From Arthrobacter sp. ov118 (GTDB lineage: Bacteria > Actinomycetota > Actinomycetes > Actinomycetales > Micrococcaceae): a stretch of 64,000 nucleotides of DNA. Below are positions 44,537-52,989 of the stretch, piece by piece. Position 1 is the stretch's first letter. Each line of letters begins with the position of its first letter. The notes beneath the pieces were generated by a model. It was not told the origin of the DNA and ran no database searches. It saw only the letters and a list, made by a program, of their open reading frames with translations. The stretch lies in the NCBI RefSeq assembly GCF_900116495.1, contig NZ_FPAY01000003.1:124001-188000 (forward strand), in the 5' to 3' direction. A program made the translations under genes and the position numbers.

Positions 44537-45723
44537 CCGATTTTTACCCCACGCGCGAGGCGCCCTCCCGACTCCCCGAGCCGCGGATCGCGGCCTCCGT
44601 GGCCCCCAGCACCAACAGCCACCTGGAGATCGACGCGGTCACCAAGAACTTCGGCGCCCAGGCCGTCCTCCAGGGCGTCAACCTCTCGGTGGCCAAGGGC
44701 GGAACGACGGCGATCGTGGGGCCGTCCGGCTCCGGCAAGACCACGCTGCTGCGGCTGATCGCCGGGTTTGAGCACCCCGATACCGGCAGCATCTCACTCA
44801 AGGGCAGCAAGGTGGCGGGCGAGAACGCCTGGGTCCCCGCGCACAAGCGCCACGTCGGCTACGTGGCCCAGGACGGCGCGCTGTTCCCACACCTGACGGT
44901 GGGGCAGAACATCTCCTTCGGCTTGGACGCCGGCAAGCTCCCCGGCGGGCACCGCGGCGTCAAAGCGCGGGTCGGCGAACTGCTGGAAATGGTCTCACTG
45001 GACCCGGCGATGGCCAGGCGGCGCCCGCACCAGCTTTCCGGCGGCCAGCAGCAGCGGGTTGCGCTCGCCCGGGCACTGGCCCGCGAGCCGGAACTGATGT
45101 TGCTGGACGAGCCGTTCTCCGCCCTTGACGCTGGCCTGCGGGTGGCCACTCGCCGCGCTGTGGGCCAGGTCCTGAAGGACGCCGGCGTCACCACGATCCT
45201 CGTCACGCACGACCAGGCCGAGGCACTGTCCTTCGCCGACCAGGTGGCCGTGATGCGCGGCGGCCGGCTGGCCCAGATCGGCAACCCCTTCGTGGTCTAC
45301 ACCCGCCCGGCAGACCGGGCCACCGCCGAGTTCCTGGGTGACGCCGTCATCCTGGATGCCTGGATGGAAGGCTCCCTTGCCACCTGTTCGCTCGGCGGCA
45401 TCCCGGTGCGCCGGCCGCCGGCCCAAGGCCGGGTCCAGCTGATGCTACGGCCCGAGCAGATCCGCATTGCCGAGGACGGCCCCATCCGCGGCACCGTGGT
45501 GGACACAGACTACTTCGGCCCCGAGACGACGGTGCGGCTCCAGCTCCCCATCCCGCCGGTCCTGGCCGCGGGCGCCGTTCCGGACCACCGCTATCCGGGC
45601 GGCGGGGAAATCATCACAATCCGGCACTGGAACGCCTCCATCGCCCGGCCCGGCACGGAATTGAGGCTGCGCGTGGTGGGCGAGGCCGTGGCCTTCCCGA
45701 TGGACGAGCAGCCCGCGCCGTAA
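44533..45723 (+). CDS. Iron(III) ABC transporter ATP-binding protein
   Basis: A 396-residue FbpC-type ATPase: Walker A VGPSGSGKTT near residue 63, Q-loop YVAQDGALFPH, signature LSGGQQQR near 167, Walker B LMLLDEPFSALD near 190, and H-loop VTHDQ. A C-terminal TOBE-like regulatory domain follows (LMLRPEQIRIAEDG). An N-terminal extension of about 30 residues is polar. GTG start inside a GTGA overlap with the permease. It powers ferric iron import. Confidence 0.92.
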   Translation: MTDFYPTREAPSRLPEPRIAASVAPSTNSHLEIDAVTKNFGAQAVLQGVNLSVAKGGTTAIVGPSGSGKTTLLRLIAGFEHPDTGSISLKGSKVAGENAWVPAHKRHVGYVAQDGALFPHLTVGQNISFGLDAGKLPGGHRGVKARVGELLEMVSLDPAMARRRPHQLSGGQQQRVALARALAREPELMLLDEPFSALDAGLRVATRRAVGQVLKDAGVTTILVTHDQAEALSFADQVAVMRGGRLAQIGNPFVVYTRPADRATAEFLGDAVILDAWMEGSLATCSLGGIPVRRPPAQGRVQLMLRPEQIRIAEDGPIRGTVVDTDYFGPETTVRLQLPIPPVLAAGAVPDHRYPGGGEIITIRHWNASIARPGTELRLRVVGEAVAFPMDEQPAP

Positions 45724-45780
45724 GGGGCACCCTATAGGGACATGCTGTCGCCAATGGAGCGGGTCGCCGTAGGCCCGTCA

Positions 45781-45786
45781 TAGGCT
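45781..45786 (+). promoter_or_regulatory. Leaderless-type -10 of the debranching-enzyme gene
   Basis: TAGGCT, then gggcgc, then ATG 45793; same hexamer as for the GH76 gene. Confidence 0.5.
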
Positions 45787-45792
45787 GGGCGC

Positions 45793-47757
45793 ATGACTGT
45801 TCAGCCAGGCCTGCACCGCCAATACTGTTCCGTTGCGGCCCCCACTCAGCTGTGGCTCGATCCGGACGGCCGCCTGGACGGCCGTCTGCCCGGAGAGGCA
45901 GGCCCTGCCGGCGCCGGTAACCCTACTGATCCTGCCGGATTCACTGGCCTCCTCCACGGCGACACCCGGATGCTGTGCCGGGCCCTGGTGCGGGTCAACG
46001 GCTTGGAACCCGAACCGGCCACAGTCGAGGCGGAGCCCGGCGGCGTCCTGCGCGTCCGGGGACTCGTCCGGGGGATCCCTGGCCCCACGGAGGATCCCGC
46101 GGTGGAGCTCGTCCAGACCTGGACCGTGACGCCCGGCGTGGTGCGGCACAGCCTCCAGCTGCGCACATCCCTGGATTCCCTCGACGTCGAGGTCGAGGTC
46201 GAACTGGCTGCCGACTTCACCGACATGGCGCAGATCCGCCTGAGCCGCTTCCGAGAGGCGTCCGAGCCTGCCAAGGCCGACCAGTCGGCGCTGCGCTGGC
46301 GGGAGGGCGGCAAGACCCTGTCGGTCGCGGCTCCCGGCGCCGTGACACCGGACGGCCGGCTCGCCTGGCGCGGAAGCCTGGGCCGGGGCCGGACCTTCGA
46401 GGCCGAATGGCAGGCCGTCCTCACCGACGAGGACGACGCCGTAGTGGCGGCCCGCCCGCCCTCGTCGCGGCCGCCGCGGACCGGGCCGGCGGGGGCTTTG
46501 GGCCTGCTCCTGGACAATTCCCTCGATGAAGTGGCCGGGCTCCGGCTGGCCACCCGGCAGTTGCCGGACGCTCCCTTCACCGCCGCCGGGGCGCCGTGGT
46601 ACTTCACGCTGTTTGGACGGGACTCGCTCTGGGCCGCCCGGCTGCTGCTGCCGCTGGAAGCTGGACTGGACACCGGGCTGGCCGCCGGAACGCTGCGGGC
46701 ACTGGCGGCCTTCCAGGGCACGCGGACAGATGCCGCGGCCGCCGAGGAACCCGGCAAAATCCTGCACGAACTGCGGGCGAAGGAACTCGTGCTCGAGAGC
46801 CAGGGCCTGCGCCTGCCGCCGGTGTACTTCGGGGCCGTGGATTCGACGCCGCTGTGGCTTTGCCTGCTCGGCGAACTCTGGCGAGCCGGCCGAAACGACG
46901 ACGCCGTCCGGTCGCTGCTGCCAAACGCGGCGCGCGCCGCGGACTGGCTGCTCGCCGCCGGGGCGCCCGGAACGGGGAACGGGGGCCCAGCGGCCGCCGG
47001 GGACGGAACGGCGAACGGGGGGTTCCTCAGCTACCGCGACGCCACCGGGCACGGGCTGAGCAACCAGGGCTGGAAGGACTCCCGGGACGCAATGCAGTTC
47101 AGGGACGGCCGCCAGGCCGTGGGGCCGATCGCCTTGTCCGAAGTGCAGGGCTACGCGTACCAGGCAGCGCTGGAAACAGCCGAGATATTTGACGCTTACG
47201 GCGAGCCCGGCAGCCAGGCACTGCGGGACTTCGCCGCCGCCCTCCGGGTCAGGTTCCGTGAGCGCTTCTGGGTTGAGGACGAGGCCGGGCCGTTTCCGGC
47301 CATGGCCCTGGACGGGCACGGCATTCCCCTCGACATCCCGGGTTCGAACATGGGACACCTGCTGGGCACCGGCCTCCTGGACCAGGCCGAAGCACGGATC
47401 GTGGCAGACCGGCTGGTGAGCCCTGAATTGTTCTCCGGCTACGGGGTTCACACGATTTCGCGGCGCGCTGCGGGGTTTTGGCCCTTCAGCTACCACTGCG
47501 GCTCGGTTTGGAGCCACGACACCGCCATCGCCATCCGCGGCCTGCTGGCCGAGGGTTTCATCGCCGAGGCACGCCTCCTCGCCGACGGCCTGCTCGCGGC
47601 CGCGGCGTCCTTCGGGCACCGCCTGCCCGAGGTCTTCGCCGGCATACGGGCCGAGGACTCGGAAGTGGCGGTGCCGTACCCGGCGTCGTGCCACCCGCAG
47701 GCGTGGTCCTCAGCCTCAGCGGTGGTGATCGCCCAGGCGATGGGCGTCGGTCTCTGA
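45793..47757 (+). CDS. Amylo-alpha-1,6-glucosidase-like protein
   Basis: A 654-residue protein. Residues 1-210 match the glycogen-debranching N-terminal beta domain (GLLHGDTRMLCRALVRVNG near 53). Residues 265-650 form a six-hairpin glycosidase with YFTLFGRDSLWAARLLLP near 270, QGWKDSRDAMQFRDG near 425 and WSHDTAIAIRGL near 575. Such proteins act on alpha-1,6 branches or related oligosaccharides; the substrate is not proven. No signal peptide. It overlaps the convergent PAP2 gene by 42 bp. Confidence 0.88.
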   Translation: MTVQPGLHRQYCSVAAPTQLWLDPDGRLDGRLPGEAGPAGAGNPTDPAGFTGLLHGDTRMLCRALVRVNGLEPEPATVEAEPGGVLRVRGLVRGIPGPTEDPAVELVQTWTVTPGVVRHSLQLRTSLDSLDVEVEVELAADFTDMAQIRLSRFREASEPAKADQSALRWREGGKTLSVAAPGAVTPDGRLAWRGSLGRGRTFEAEWQAVLTDEDDAVVAARPPSSRPPRTGPAGALGLLLDNSLDEVAGLRLATRQLPDAPFTAAGAPWYFTLFGRDSLWAARLLLPLEAGLDTGLAAGTLRALAAFQGTRTDAAAAEEPGKILHELRAKELVLESQGLRLPPVYFGAVDSTPLWLCLLGELWRAGRNDDAVRSLLPNAARAADWLLAAGAPGTGNGGPAAAGDGTANGGFLSYRDATGHGLSNQGWKDSRDAMQFRDGRQAVGPIALSEVQGYAYQAALETAEIFDAYGEPGSQALRDFAAALRVRFRERFWVEDEAGPFPAMALDGHGIPLDIPGSNMGHLLGTGLLDQAEARIVADRLVSPELFSGYGVHTISRRAAGFWPFSYHCGSVWSHDTAIAIRGLLAEGFIAEARLLADGLLAAAASFGHRLPEVFAGIRAEDSEVAVPYPASCHPQAWSSASAVVIAQAMGVGL

Positions 47758-48543
47758 CGGACTTGCCGCCGCAAGGTCCGCTTCCGCCGCCGGCCGCGAG
47801 ACCCAGGCGGTGCGCAGCCCGTCGGCCAGGATGACGATCCCGGTGACGGCAAGCATCAGGCCCGTAGACGCAAGCACGTCCGTCAGCCAGTGGTAGCCCA
47901 AGTACAGCCGGCTATAGCCCACCACCAGCGTCCCAGCTGCGGCGGCCGTGAAGGCGAGCACCGACGTCGTCCGTGTGCCGGACAGTGTTCTGGGCTGTGT
48001 GCCCGGCCGTTTGCCCGGCTGTGTGCCCGCACGCGGGCCGCGGGAGGCCACCAGCAGGTAGCAGAGGACGAACAAGAAGACGGCGGCACCGAAGGTATGG
48101 CCGGAGGGGAATGACAGGGCATCGTCGGGTCCCAGCATGAAATACCTGGCTGCAGGCCGGCCCCTGCCGACGTCGTGCTTGATGAGGGTGGATACTGCAA
48201 AGGTGACCGCCATGGCACCGACCAGCAGGGCGGGACGCCAGATTTCCCGCTTCCAGACCGCCCAGCCCAGGCCCAACGCGCAGCCGATCACAGTCATCCA
48301 TAACGGCGAGGTCACCGTGGTCACGGCTGACAGGATTGCGGTGGCGAGCGGGGTGCGGGATGCCACGATTCCGTCGTGCACGGGCACGTCCAGTTCGGCC
48401 ACGCCGCTGTTCGACTGCACCGCGGCGAGCACGGCCCAGAAGACGGTCTCCCCCGCAATCAGCAGGCCGGCCGCCACGAAGAAAAGCCTCCGCTGGGACG
48501 GCAGCGGGGCGGAGGGTCGCGGGGCACGCTGGGCAAGGAGCAT
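47716..48543 (-). CDS. PAP2-family membrane phosphatase
   Basis: A 275-residue integral membrane phosphatase with the three PAP2 motifs: KHDVGRGRPAA near residue 125, PSGHTFGA near 147, and SRLYLGYHWLTDV near 210. About six hydrophobic segments. A Gly-Thr-Gln-Pro-rich loop (near residues 170-192) is repetitive. Likely substrates are undecaprenyl diphosphate or phosphatidic acid. CAAGAT lies 6 nt before ATG. Confidence 0.9.
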   Translation of the reverse strand: MLLAQRAPRPSAPLPSQRRLFFVAAGLLIAGETVFWAVLAAVQSNSGVAELDVPVHDGIVASRTPLATAILSAVTTVTSPLWMTVIGCALGLGWAVWKREIWRPALLVGAMAVTFAVSTLIKHDVGRGRPAARYFMLGPDDALSFPSGHTFGAAVFLFVLCYLLVASRGPRAGTQPGKRPGTQPRTLSGTRTTSVLAFTAAAAGTLVVGYSRLYLGYHWLTDVLASTGLMLAVTGIVILADGLRTAWVSRPAAEADLAAASPSETDAHRLGDHHR

Positions 48544-48549
48544 CGCTCT

Positions 48550-48555
48550 ATCTTG
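48550..48555 (-). promoter_or_regulatory. Leaderless-type -10 of the PAP2 gene
   Basis: CAAGAT on the minus strand, then agagcg and ATG 48543. Confidence 0.4.
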
Positions 48556-48639
48556 GCAGCAGCAACTACCTGGGGCCCAGAAGGTCGCTGGGAATTCACT
48601 GGGGGCGTCGGGGCCGGCGGCGCCCCGTGCGGGAGGCCG

Positions 48640-49239
48640 CTACAGTTCGGGGGGCCGTTTGGCTTGCGGGTACGGCGTTTCGAACCGGGCGAGCATCTCA
48701 ACGAACCCGGCGATCTTCCTTTCCCGGGTGGAGGCCTGCTTGACCGCGTTTGTCCGGTAGATCAGGGCGTACCGGTTCACGGACGTCAGGACCTCGAACA
48801 TCGCCTGCGCCCGGGGCTCCGCCGCGATGGCTGCGGCGAGGTCAGCGGGGACTTCCGCGCTGGCTGAGCCCACATAGGCGGCCTCCCAGCGCCCGTCCGC
48901 CTTGGCGGAGGCGACGGCGGCCTGTCCGGCCGGGGTCATCCGCCCGGCTGACTCCAGCCGTTCGATCCGCTCCACGTTTCGAGCTGACCAGGCGCTCCTA
49001 GGCCCCCTCCGGGTCATCCGCTGGAACGAGCTCTCCTCGTCACGCCGCCGGCCCTGCCCGTCGATCCAGCCAAAACAAAGCGCCTCCTGCAGTGCGGCCT
49101 CGTAGTCCAGTTCGGTGACCGAGCCGCCTTTCTTGTGCAGCACCAGCCACACACCGGGACTGTCCGCGTGGTGTCGCTCCAGCCAGGCGCGCCACTCGGC
49201 AGCATCCTTCACCAGCAGTTCCTCAAGTTCAACAGCCAT
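48640..49239 (-). CDS. YdeI/OmpD-associated family protein
   Basis: A 199-residue member of the YdeI-like family: WRAWLERHHADSPGVWLVLH near residue 16, EALCFGWIDGQGRRRDE near 55, FQRMTRRGPRSAWSARN near 72, and a C-terminal helical part ending in the basic TRERKIAGFVEML motif. Function poorly defined; some members protect against antimicrobial peptides or bacteriocins. ATG 49239 is favoured by CACAAT at 6 nt; the longer frame lacks support. Confidence 0.86.
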   Translation of the reverse strand: MAVELEELLVKDAAEWRAWLERHHADSPGVWLVLHKKGGSVTELDYEAALQEALCFGWIDGQGRRRDEESSFQRMTRRGPRSAWSARNVERIERLESAGRMTPAGQAAVASAKADGRWEAAYVGSASAEVPADLAAAIAAEPRAQAMFEVLTSVNRYALIYRTNAVKQASTRERKIAGFVEMLARFETPYPQAKRPPEL

Positions 49240-49245
49240 GGCCCC

Positions 49246-49251
49246 ATTGTG
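49246..49251 (-). promoter_or_regulatory. Leaderless-type -10 of the YdeI-like gene
   Basis: CACAAT on the minus strand, then ggggcc and ATG 49239. Confidence 0.4.
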
Positions 49252-49330
49252 CCCCGCGGGGCTGACCGGATGAGTGCTTTGGTGGCACCATGTGTTGTGG
49301 AGCCAAACCCGTCCCTGCCGAGGAGATCCC

Positions 49331-50107
49331 ATGCTGCGCGTCCGCCCGATCCACTACACCTCCCGCATGGATCAGTGGGAGCGGCTGCTGTCCGCCCTCG
49401 GCATGGTGCGGACGGTCGACAACGGCGACTGGCAGGAGTTCGACGCCGGCTCGGGCCGCCTCGCCTTGCACCGCGTGGCTGCCGGCGGCAGTGCGGGCAG
49501 CGCCGGCTCCGTGGGTGCCGGCGGGGACGTGCCGGACGGGAGGACGGACTTCGGCGTCGAGGTCGGAGACCTCGCCGAGTTCGCGCGCCGCACCAACGCG
49601 GCCAGCGCTGAGGACGGAAACGCCCCGGCGGAGCTGGTCCAGGCCCGGCACGGCGAGAGCTGCCGGATCACGGGCGAGGACGGGTTCGGCTTCTTCGCGG
49701 ACAAGGCAGCCCACGGCGCGCAGGGCGCGGACGCCGATCCTGCCCTGGCCGTCGTCGAGGTCTGGTTCACCCCGGATGCGGCCGCCGCCGCTCAAACATT
49801 GCGGAACATTGGCGCCCGGCTGCGCCCGTCCCCGGACGACGACGAAACCGCGGATTTCACGGCGAAAAACGGCGGCGTGCTGATGGTGCGGCCCGCCAGC
49901 GGCAGCGCCCGGTCCGGCCTGGGCTTTGAATACACCGGCGATCTCTCCGCCCTGCGGGACCGCCTGGCGGCCGCGGGCCACCAGGTCAGCATGACGGAAG
50001 AGGCCTTCGGACGGAGCCTTCACGTGGCCAACCCGGACGCGGCGGACCTGCCGGACAACCCCAACGGCGCGATGCTGTGGATTTCGGCGAAACCAGCGGG
50101 CTCCTGA
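49331..50107 (+). CDS. VOC-fold protein with two glyoxalase-like halves
   Basis: A 258-residue protein with two VOC-type halves: VRPIHYTSRMDQWERLLSAL at the N-terminus and VVEVWFTPDAAAAAQTLRNI near residue 138. Metal-ligand positions of enzymatic glyoxalases are not obvious. Function unknown. AGGAG lies 5 nt before ATG 49331, which decides this start over the longer frame. It is divergent from the YdeI-like gene. Confidence 0.8.
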   Translation: MLRVRPIHYTSRMDQWERLLSALGMVRTVDNGDWQEFDAGSGRLALHRVAAGGSAGSAGSVGAGGDVPDGRTDFGVEVGDLAEFARRTNAASAEDGNAPAELVQARHGESCRITGEDGFGFFADKAAHGAQGADADPALAVVEVWFTPDAAAAAQTLRNIGARLRPSPDDDETADFTAKNGGVLMVRPASGSARSGLGFEYTGDLSALRDRLAAAGHQVSMTEEAFGRSLHVANPDAADLPDNPNGAMLWISAKPAGS

Positions 50108-50153
50108 CCGAAGGTCACCAGGACCTCGACGGAGGGGCGGCCGCGGAGGAACC

Positions 50154-50208
50154 GCGGACATGTCCGCCGGTGCGGTGCTGGCCTGCGCTGTTGGTAGTGG
50201 ACATGTCC
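50154..50208. repeat. Pair of GGACATGTCC palindromes 43 bp apart
   Basis: GCGGACATGTCCGC (50154-50167, perfect 14-bp palindrome) and GGACATGTCC (50199-50208) lie in the spacer between the VOC and NUDIX genes. The right copy continues TGCGAGCATTAAGGCC, which looks like an insertion-sequence end of IS481 type, from memory. No transposase is present. Confidence 0.6.
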
Positions 50209-50252
50209 TGCGAGCATTAAGGCCAGGCGCCGGGTTCGGGGCGGGGATGGGG

Positions 50253-50258
50253 TAGAAC
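50253..50258 (+). promoter_or_regulatory. Leaderless-type -10 of the NUDIX gene
   Basis: TAGAAC, then ttaagc, then ATG 50265; no ribosome site. Confidence 0.45.
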
Positions 50259-50264
50259 TTAAGC

Positions 50265-50804
50265 ATGAATGTGCGCACCCCTGATCCGAATCCCGGCTGG
50301 CTCTCCGACGACGACCTGTTTGAAGCGCGCGGCAGGCTGCCGATGGTTTACGTCGAGGCCGTTCCGGTCCGGCTGGACCCGCTCGGATTCGTCAATGAGG
50401 TCGGCACCCTCCTGCAGGCCGATGAGGACGGCACCATGGTCCGTTCCCTGGTCTCGGGCCGGGTCCTGTACCGCGAGACCGTCCGCGCCGCGCTGCTCCG
50501 CCATATGGAGAAGGATCTGGGTCCGCTCGCGTTCCCGCAGTTGCCTGTCAGCCCGGTGCCGTTCACCGTGGCGGAGTACTTCCCGTCCCCGTCCCATACC
50601 GGCTTCACCGACGACCGCCAGCACGCCGTTGCGCTCGCCTATGTCATTCCAGTCACGGGCGAATGTTCCCCGCGGCAGGACGCCCTGGAGCTGACCTGGA
50701 TGACCCCCCAGGAGGTCATGAGCTCGGACGTTCAGCTTGAATTCAGCGGCGGCCGCGGCGCCCTCATCCGGCAGGCGCTCGCTTTCGCGGGGGTCGGCAA
50801 CTAG
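50265..50804 (+). CDS. NUDIX hydrolase family protein (DUF4916)
   Basis: A 179-residue protein of the DUF4916/NUDIX-like family: RLPMVYVEAVPVRLDPLGFV near residue 25, GRVLYRETVRAALLRHMEKDL near 65, and AVALAYVIPVTGECSPRQDA near 125. The normal Nudix box GX5EX7REUXEEXGU is degenerate, with only parts of the helix (RETVRAALLRH) retained, so hydrolase activity is uncertain. Confidence 0.83.
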   Translation: MNVRTPDPNPGWLSDDDLFEARGRLPMVYVEAVPVRLDPLGFVNEVGTLLQADEDGTMVRSLVSGRVLYRETVRAALLRHMEKDLGPLAFPQLPVSPVPFTVAEYFPSPSHTGFTDDRQHAVALAYVIPVTGECSPRQDALELTWMTPQEVMSSDVQLEFSGGRGALIRQALAFAGVGN

Positions 50805-50923
50805 ACGTCTCATCAGGGACCGGCGCCTCCCGGGGCGCTCGGGGGAACACCGGCGTCCCCGACTTCACGGACCCGATTTTGTAGACTGGTGGGCGGACCG
50901 CAAGAGAACTCTAAGGACTCCCG

Positions 50924-52129
50924 ATGACCCACCCGCCCGCCTCCCGGAACTACAGTGAACAGCAGGCCGGATCTCTGCGAGCCGGTGACCACCTGATCCT
51001 GCCCGACGGAAACCGCTCCGCCGAAGTCCATCGGGTGGACGTCGAAACCGACGATTTCGGTACGCCCGCTATTGTCCTGGCGACCCTCAGCGGCGGCGGC
51101 GTGCTCAGGATCGCGGCGGGATCAGCGGTCCGGCTCGCCGAAGACGACGACTCCGGGTCGGTCATACCTGGCACGGACGCACTTGGCACCGACGCGCCCA
51201 GGACCGACGCACCCGGCGACGGCACGCCCACCTCGGACGCGACCGGTACGGACGTGCCAGAACCCGCGGAGTCGGGCACCGCCGACGCCGCCCCGCAGCA
51301 CGGCATGCCTGCCGCTTCCGACGGCGCCACTTCCGCCACCCCTGCTTCCGACGGCGTTACCTCCGCCGACGCCGCTTCGGACGCCGATCCCTCCGCGCCG
51401 GCGTCCGGAGGGTTCTCCGCCCAGGCCGGGGAGCCTGGCGCCCCGGCGGCGCACGGCGTCGTCGTTCCACCGCAGCCTGCTGCGCCGCCCGCGGTGAGCG
51501 GACCCAGCGAAGCGGACCTGGCGCTCATCCCGACGCCGGACGGCACGCCGGAATCCGTGGTGGAGGCGGTCGCCACAGCGCATCCCGGTGCCGTCGGCGT
51601 GCTCCTGCTGAGCGAACGGCTCGCCAAGGGCATCAATACCAAGTCCGGAAGCTGCCTTAAGGATCTCAGCGACCTCGCCCATGAACTCTTCGTCATCCTC
51701 AAGGACGCGGAACACGCCCTGGCGGTCGCGGATCTGCTCAACGTCCTGCCGTTTGACGGCAACCCCGGCCGCTGGGCCTCAGTGGAGGCCTCGCTGGCGC
51801 TCTCCAGCTACATTTGCCGCCAGCTGGGGCAGGACGAGCGCGCCGCCGTCTACGAAAAGTTCCTCCGCGCGCCCGAGGCCATGGAGACGGACCCGTTCAA
51901 GGCCCGGATGAACGCCAAGGTGCGGCAGCGCTCGCTGAACGAGCCAAACCTGTACGACAAGGAAATCTTCCGCTCGATCGACAGCGCAAACCCGGATGCC
52001 GAACGCGAATGGCGGCTGCTGCGGCTCGAGGCGCTCCTGTTCCTGCGCGCCCACGGCGGCTCTGAGACCATCGGCGCAGCCGAGCTGGAGCGCCGGATCG
52101 GCAACGAGCTGGAATCGGTCCGCGCCTGA
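50924..52129 (+). CDS. DUF6707-type hypothetical protein with disordered linker
   Basis: A 401-residue protein in three parts. Residues 8-72 look like a small beta domain (LRAGDHLILPDGNRSAEVHR). Residues 73-195 are a Thr/Asp/Ala/Pro-rich linker with degenerate TDAPG repeats. Residues 205-400 are helical and match the DUF6707 family (LAKGINTKSGSCLKDLSDLA near 228; VYEKFLRAPEAMETDPFKAR near 306). Function unknown. A ribosome site AAGGA precedes ATG. Confidence 0.78.
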   Translation: MTHPPASRNYSEQQAGSLRAGDHLILPDGNRSAEVHRVDVETDDFGTPAIVLATLSGGGVLRIAAGSAVRLAEDDDSGSVIPGTDALGTDAPRTDAPGDGTPTSDATGTDVPEPAESGTADAAPQHGMPAASDGATSATPASDGVTSADAASDADPSAPASGGFSAQAGEPGAPAAHGVVVPPQPAAPPAVSGPSEADLALIPTPDGTPESVVEAVATAHPGAVGVLLLSERLAKGINTKSGSCLKDLSDLAHELFVILKDAEHALAVADLLNVLPFDGNPGRWASVEASLALSSYICRQLGQDERAAVYEKFLRAPEAMETDPFKARMNAKVRQRSLNEPNLYDKEIFRSIDSANPDAEREWRLLRLEALLFLRAHGGSETIGAAELERRIGNELESVRA

Positions 52130-52218
52130 CCTGTGCGGGTTCCACCGCGGGTCCCACCCGTCGGGACGGATCCGTTCCGCCTATCCCTCCGGCCCTACCC
52201 GTGCCGGGCCGGGCGTTG

Positions 52219-52224
52219 TAGATT
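52219..52224 (+). promoter_or_regulatory. Leaderless-type -10 of the SRPBCC gene
   Basis: TAGATT, then cacccc, then ATG 52231. Confidence 0.5.
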
Positions 52225-52230
52225 CACCCC

Positions 52231-52956
52231 ATGACGAACAATCTGAGCGTTGTGATCAATTCTGACGCGCAGCAAGTTTGGACCATGCTGCGCGAACCCG
52301 CCAGGATCGCCCAATGGCACGGGTGGGAGGCCGATGACCAGGCGGCCGAAATCAACGAAATCTACTTCGGCCCGAATGTGGTCGAGGGTGCGGACCATAC
52401 TTCCCTGGTGGTCGACGGCGGAGACGTCTTCACCCTTAAACCTGTCCCCAACGGCACGGAAGTCAGCGTCACCCGGGCCGCGGTGGACCACAATTCCGAG
52501 TGGGCCGCCTGGGACGAGGACATCACCCAGGGCTGGCTGACCTTCCTCCACCAGTTGCGTTTCGCCTTGGAACGCCACCCGCATGGCAAGCGGCGGACCT
52601 TCTTCTTCGCCGTCCCCGGTTCCGAGGGATCAGCGATCGAGAAGCTCGGGCTCGGCGATGTTCCCGCCCGGGGAGAGGTCTATTCGCTCACCCTGCCCAC
52701 CGGCGAGGAGATCTCCGGCAAGGTGTGGTTCCGCAGCAACCACCAGGTCGGCCTGACGGTCCAGCACTACGCGGCGCACGGGGACGGCCTGCTGATCGTC
52801 GCGGACCAGCCCGCTATCGCCGACCTCCGGCCCGACGGCGGATCCCTGGCGATCGTCTCCACTTACGACCTCGGGGCGCATCAGCTGGAGGTGATCCGCA
52901 ACTATTGGGACAAGTGGCGGGCTGAGAACTACCCCACATCGGATCCCGTCCACTAA
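52231..52956 (+). CDS. SRPBCC (START/Bet v1-like) domain protein
   Basis: A 241-residue protein. The N-terminal part (LSVVINSDAQQVWTMLREPA; VFTLKPVPNGTEVSVTRAAV; GWLTFLHQLRFALERHP) follows the SRPBCC lipid/ligand-binding fold to about residue 130. The C-terminal 100 residues resemble a second, shorter ligand-binding or AHSA1-like region ending HQLEVIRNYWDKWRAENYP. Ligand unknown. It precedes tgt by 33 bp. Confidence 0.78.
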   Translation: MTNNLSVVINSDAQQVWTMLREPARIAQWHGWEADDQAAEINEIYFGPNVVEGADHTSLVVDGGDVFTLKPVPNGTEVSVTRAAVDHNSEWAAWDEDITQGWLTFLHQLRFALERHPHGKRRTFFFAVPGSEGSAIEKLGLGDVPARGEVYSLTLPTGEEISGKVWFRSNHQVGLTVQHYAAHGDGLLIVADQPAIADLRPDGGSLAIVSTYDLGAHQLEVIRNYWDKWRAENYPTSDPVH

Positions 52957-52977
52957 GGCCTGGGCAGCGTTAGCTGG

Positions 52978-52983
52978 CACACT
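52978..52983 (+). promoter_or_regulatory. Possible leaderless -10 of tgt
   Basis: CACACT, then tgaacc, then GTG 52990. This is weaker than the other boxes. Confidence 0.3.
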
Positions 52984-52989
52984 TGAACC

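Noticed and set aside
45778..47694. A 638-codon frame opposite the amylo-1,6-glucosidase-like gene
   Set aside because: The sense strand has clear glycosidase motifs; the antisense product is Gly/Arg/Pro-biased.
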